6,825 bases of DNA from Deltaproteobacteria bacterium (GTDB lineage Bacteria > Desulfobacterota > Dissulfuribacteria > Dissulfuribacterales > QOAL01): the NCBI GenBank assembly GCA_015486425.1, contig WFRQ01000565.1, positions 1-6,825 of the forward strand, read 5' to 3'. A program made the translations under genes and the position numbers. The notes beneath the pieces were generated by a model. The model did no database searches, was not told the DNA's origin, and saw only the letters and a list, made by a program, of their open reading frames with translations. Each line of letters opens with the position of its first letter. The first letter of the stretch is position 1. Of the stretch, positions 3,674-6,825 are shown piece by piece.

Positions 3674-5650
3674 ATGAAATTACGAAAGGCATCCATAGAC
3701 AAACTAAACTTCCTGATCGCCTTGTTCTCATTATTCCTTGTCTGCTGCATGGCAGGCCCTTCCATGGCAGCGGATATCCATGTGGATGATGATACCTGCC
3801 CGGCCCAGGGTTCAGGCACTGTGGCTGACCCTTACTGCTCAATACAAACCGCAATTTCAATTGCCGCTGGCGGTGACCGCGTACTGGTACATCCTGGCAC
3901 CTACGCTGAACGGATTATCATGAAAAGCGATGTTGATGTTGTGGCTGCAGAGGCTGAGAAACCAGTTATCAGACCAAGTATCAAAACACTGGTAAAATTC
4001 GAAAATGCAGATAACTGTGCTCTTGACGGCTTTATGCTGGATGCTTCAGGAAGCCGCATACGCCTGGCAATAGTTGTCATACAGGATGGATGTACCAATG
4101 TTGCAGTCAGAAACTGTGAAATAAAGGGAGCGGACTTTGCTGCAGGCTCCTCATTCAGGGGGGGTATCAGACTGATCGGCCAGGTTACCGCCAGTATCAT
4201 CAGCAACACCATTTACAATGTATCCTACGCAGGCATTACCACCAAGTGGGGTGGTACCGTAAGCAACAGTAATGTGACCATACAGGGCAATACAATATAT
4301 GGTTGCGGTACTGCCGGAATATACATGGCAGGCGCATCAGGCACCTCAAACCGTCTTATCATCGGTGGAAACGGAGATGACGAAGGCAACACCATCTTCA
4401 ACAACGGCGCAGGGAGCAACGAAAAGGGGAGCGGAATCCGCCTTTACAATATTGATCAGGTGAGCATGGTCAACAATACCATACAGGGCAACAGACGCGC
4501 CGGAATTCTGCTCATCGATACGAGCAGCGTAAGCCCGCACATTTCTGGAAACTTCATTTATGATAACGGCCAGGCAGGCATAAATATAGGCAGTGCCTCC
4601 AATCTGACCATTGGAGAGGGAAACGAAATCTACAATAACGGCCTTGCAGGCATAGCATTCTTTGTATTCAGAAATTCCCTTATCTCTGGCTGGGCCAGTT
4701 CAGAGCCTGTGCTTATCACAGGAAATTCCATTCACGGAAATACCAAGGCAGGCATAGCTGTTATAGATGCTGCAACAGGCACAATTACCATTGACAATAA
4801 TGAAATCTTTGAAAATACCAGGTCAGGAACAGCCTTTTTTGCAAGCTGTAATGCAGTTATCACAGACAACCACATTCATACCCACAGCGGCGCTGCCGGG
4901 ATATTCACCGGCGACTGGTCCGGCACCTATCCGCCTGACCCTGACAACCCTCCAACCACTGCCCAGTACTTCAGGGCAAGCGGGCCTGTAAACCTTACAA
5001 TCAGACGCAACATCATTCACGGCAACAGGTCCGGCATGCGCCTTGACCATGCATCAGGGGTCATCACCAACAACCTGGTTTATGGAAATTCCAGAAGTGG
5101 CATACGCTACTCAGGAAACAGCATATCGCCATACTATCCTTTCTCTGCCCCCTGGGGGATTACGGAAATCAGCAACAATACAGTTGTGGATAACGGGTCA
5201 TTTGTTGCGGAGTTTGGTGAAAACCGCGGAGGCGGAATCATCTACGATGACATTTCAGTAACAGTGGACCCTGACACAGGACTTACCCGCAACTTTTATG
5301 ACCGTCCCATCTGGAACAATGCCCAGGCCCCGAGAATAATCAAGAACAACATTGCTGCATGGAACATGAAAGCAGGGATAAGGGATACGGTGTGCAGTGA
5401 TCTGAGAGACTACAATCTGTACTTCAGCAACAATGGCAAACTTACCTTTGTGCCTGCCCAGACAGGGGCGTGTGTGCAGGGAAGCCCGCCCAATTTCACA
5501 GGTAACCCCAATGAGATATTTGCTGATCCCATGTTCGTTGATCATGCAAATGGAAATTATCATCTGCAGGCAGGCTCTCCAGGCCTGGGAGCGGGAGATG
5601 ACGGCAATGACATGGGGGCATATGGCGGCACAGACCCCATAACATGGTAA
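3674..5650 (+). CDS. Secreted right-handed parallel beta-helix protein (DUF1565-like)
   Basis: Encodes 658 aa. A Sec signal peptide covers residues 1-32 (KLRK basic end, LIALFSLFLV core, probable cleavage PSMA/AD). Next is a DUF1565-like segment (about 35-85: IHVDDDTC, then DPYCSIQTAI and VHPGTYAERI), whose Cys42 and Cys55 could form a disulfide. From about 110 to 610 runs a ladder of roughly a dozen PbH1 coils of the pattern (I/V)xxNxIxxNxxAGI, for example GNTIYGCGTAGI, NNTIQGNRRAGI, GNSIHGNTKAGI and NNLVYGNSRSGI. The end (FADPMFVDHANGNYHL, GSPGLGAG, DMGAYGG) is the usual terminal cap of such proteins. There is no C-terminal anchor or sorting motif. The fold occurs in polysaccharide lyases, epimerases, NosD/CASH proteins and adhesins. 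No catalytic signature is recognisable, so carbohydrate binding or cleavage is inference. It is probably cotranscribed with the TolB/FN3 gene 55 bp downstream. Confidence 0.92.
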   Translation: MKLRKASIDKLNFLIALFSLFLVCCMAGPSMAADIHVDDDTCPAQGSGTVADPYCSIQTAISIAAGGDRVLVHPGTYAERIIMKSDVDVVAAEAEKPVIRPSIKTLVKFENADNCALDGFMLDASGSRIRLAIVVIQDGCTNVAVRNCEIKGADFAAGSSFRGGIRLIGQVTASIISNTIYNVSYAGITTKWGGTVSNSNVTIQGNTIYGCGTAGIYMAGASGTSNRLIIGGNGDDEGNTIFNNGAGSNEKGSGIRLYNIDQVSMVNNTIQGNRRAGILLIDTSSVSPHISGNFIYDNGQAGINIGSASNLTIGEGNEIYNNGLAGIAFFVFRNSLISGWASSEPVLITGNSIHGNTKAGIAVIDAATGTITIDNNEIFENTRSGTAFFASCNAVITDNHIHTHSGAAGIFTGDWSGTYPPDPDNPPTTAQYFRASGPVNLTIRRNIIHGNRSGMRLDHASGVITNNLVYGNSRSGIRYSGNSISPYYPFSAPWGITEISNNTVVDNGSFVAEFGENRGGGIIYDDISVTVDPDTGLTRNFYDRPIWNNAQAPRIIKNNIAAWNMKAGIRDTVCSDLRDYNLYFSNNGKLTFVPAQTGACVQGSPPNFTGNPNEIFADPMFVDHANGNYHLQAGSPGLGAGDDGNDMGAYGGTDPITW

Positions 5651-5690
5651 CTGACTCACAGACTCACGCATTCACTGCATGACAGGAAAC

Positions 5691-5697
5691 AAGGAAG
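5691..5697 (+). promoter_or_regulatory. Ribosome binding site of the TolB/FN3 gene
   Basis: AAGGAAG lies eight bases before ATG at 5706 in the 55-bp gap after the beta-helix gene. No terminator hairpin is visible in that gap, which supports cotranscription. Confidence 0.6.
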
Positions 5698-5705
5698 CTG
5701 AAGCC

Positions 5706-6825
5706 ATGAAAACAAAAATCCCTTTTATTGCTTTTATACTTATATTTTCCGGATTAACCCTGGTTACCGCACCGCTTGAGGCCAGTGCAGAAGAAATATG
5801 GAACAGCACAGGCCTTTCCGGCATTTCAGATTGCTCCTCCCCTGCCATAAGTGGCATGACCCTTGTCTTTCAGGCAAGGGGAGGCCTGCAGGATGCCCAG
5901 TCAGGCTCCAGCGACTTTGAAATATTCGCCTGTGACCTTGCCACCATGGAAGTACGCCAGGTAACAGATGATGACAGTAATGACATGCATGCTCAGACAG
6001 ATGGAAACTTCATTGTCTGGCAGAAGTTTGAAAAGGGCAGCGGCAGCCGGATATTCATGTTTGATATCCAGGATGGAACCACCCTCATGATCTCTCCTGA
6101 TGACAGGGACGGTTATGCCCCCCGTATAGCAGACGGAAAGGCAGTATGGGCATCACAGAAAACTGCTGCCTCTTATGAAGCCGGAGAGATCATGCTGTAC
6201 AATGCAGTAGAAGGCACAGGCCCGCATATAATCTCCGATACTACCGCAGACTGCAGTGATCCCCGCATTGACGGAAACCTTATTGTGTGGCTCCAGCAGA
6301 CCGTTGACGGCACACTTACGCAGTGGACTTACAGGCTCGACGCAGACTCCCCATTGCCTGAACCTGCAGGTAAGAGGTTAATATTTGACAGAAGCCCTGC
6401 GTCTGATCACGGCTATTCGGTTATGGCGCGCAGAGAGGGCGCTGACAGTGAAATATTTCTTTATGGCAGCCCCATGGGCTATGTAAGGATAACTGACAAT
6501 GATACAGATGACCGATATCCTGTAATGAGCCAAAATCATGCAGCCTGGATTTCAGACAACGCGGTCCATGTTGCTGACCTTGCAGCATTCATGCAGGTTG
6601 CAGGCGTGCATCCATGCCGAATACGCTCAAGGGCATTTACTGCCTGCTGGAAGCCGCTCTTCTCCGAGGGCGTGGATGAATACCGGATTGACATCTCCAC
6701 AATGCCGGATTTTTCCATGTGTGTTCCAGGATATTGCAACAGATCTCTTGGAAACAGAACCGCATACCGTATAAAAGGGCTGAGGCCTGAAACAACGTAC
6801 TATTTCAGGCTGCGGGCTGTAATAA
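5706..6825 (+). CDS. Exported protein with TolB/PD40-like propeller repeats and fibronectin type III domain, 3' end cut by window edge
   Basis: Open frame of 373 codons to the right edge without a stop. Residues 1-28 form a Sec signal peptide (MKTKIPF, then IAFILIFSGLTLV, cleavage ASA/EE). Residues about 40-295 hold five or six degenerate propeller blades of the form DxxPxIxGxxIVW...EIFxYDxxxG...IT, seen at AISGMTLVFQ/FEIFACD/RQVTDDD, TDGNFIVWQ/RIFMFD, IADGKAVWAS/EIMLYN, IDGNLIVWLQ and EIFLYGS/RITDNDTDDRYPVM. From about 301 a fibronectin type III domain begins (FTACWKPLF, VDEYRIDIS, then LRPETTYYFRLRAV). PD40 propellers of this sort are common in exported proteins of unknown ligand; FN3 usually serves as a spacer or binding domain. 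Together with the upstream beta-helix protein this suggests an envelope or secreted pair. Further FN3 or anchoring domains may follow outside the window. Confidence 0.9.
   Translation, partial: MKTKIPFIAFILIFSGLTLVTAPLEASAEEIWNSTGLSGISDCSSPAISGMTLVFQARGGLQDAQSGSSDFEIFACDLATMEVRQVTDDDSNDMHAQTDGNFIVWQKFEKGSGSRIFMFDIQDGTTLMISPDDRDGYAPRIADGKAVWASQKTAASYEAGEIMLYNAVEGTGPHIISDTTADCSDPRIDGNLIVWLQQTVDGTLTQWTYRLDADSPLPEPAGKRLIFDRSPASDHGYSVMARREGADSEIFLYGSPMGYVRITDNDTDDRYPVMSQNHAAWISDNAVHVADLAAFMQVAGVHPCRIRSRAFTACWKPLFSEGVDEYRIDISTMPDFSMCVPGYCNRSLGNRTAYRIKGLRPETTYYFRLRAVI

Overview
The window looks like a chromosomal segment of a Gram-negative bacterium. It has a lipobox lipoprotein, two Sec-exported proteins, strong AAGGAGG-type ribosome binding sites and a candidate sigma-54 (-24/-12) promoter. 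The density of short intergenic repeats and the DUF1565-type beta-helix and TolB/FN3 exported proteins remind me of anaerobic Desulfobacterota (old Deltaproteobacteria). That assignment is a low-confidence impression, because no marker gene is present.

Left half (1-2780), all on the minus strand. In transcription order it encodes a 206-aa lipoprotein of unknown function, a 113-aa all-helical hypothetical protein, a YjbQ-family protein (UPF0047), and a TraB/PrgY-type membrane protein that runs off the left edge just before its expected C-terminus. The yjbQ stop codon directly abuts the traB start codon (TAAATG), so the two are almost certainly translationally coupled. The lipoprotein and the small helical protein are 45 bp apart and probably form a second pair. 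A sigma-70-like promoter candidate lies about 160 nt upstream of the lipoprotein. A 175-bp repeat-filled gap separates this pair from yjbQ.

Centre (2781-3673), an 893-bp gene-free divergent region. It is not random spacer. It holds two 109-bp copies of an imperfectly palindromic repeat (75% identical without gaps) whose arms carry compensatory differences. It also holds a recurring TTGAG(A/C)AGTTAC tag, a CACAGA/ACACAC-type repeat, a 14-bp-arm hairpin, and a TGGCA-N6-TTGCA element with sigma-54 spacing in front of the plus-strand genes. A half copy of the same repeat and an exact 16-bp copy of the tag, both inverted, sit in the gap upstream of yjbQ.

Right half (3674-6825), plus strand. It encodes a secreted right-handed parallel beta-helix protein (DUF1565-like N-terminus, 658 aa). 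After 55 bp comes a second exported protein with TolB/PD40-like propeller repeats and a fibronectin type III domain, cut by the right edge. These look like a small operon for envelope or extracellular proteins.

I see no complete mobile element, tRNA, rRNA or CRISPR array. The least ordinary material is the structured repeat family with its attached tag.
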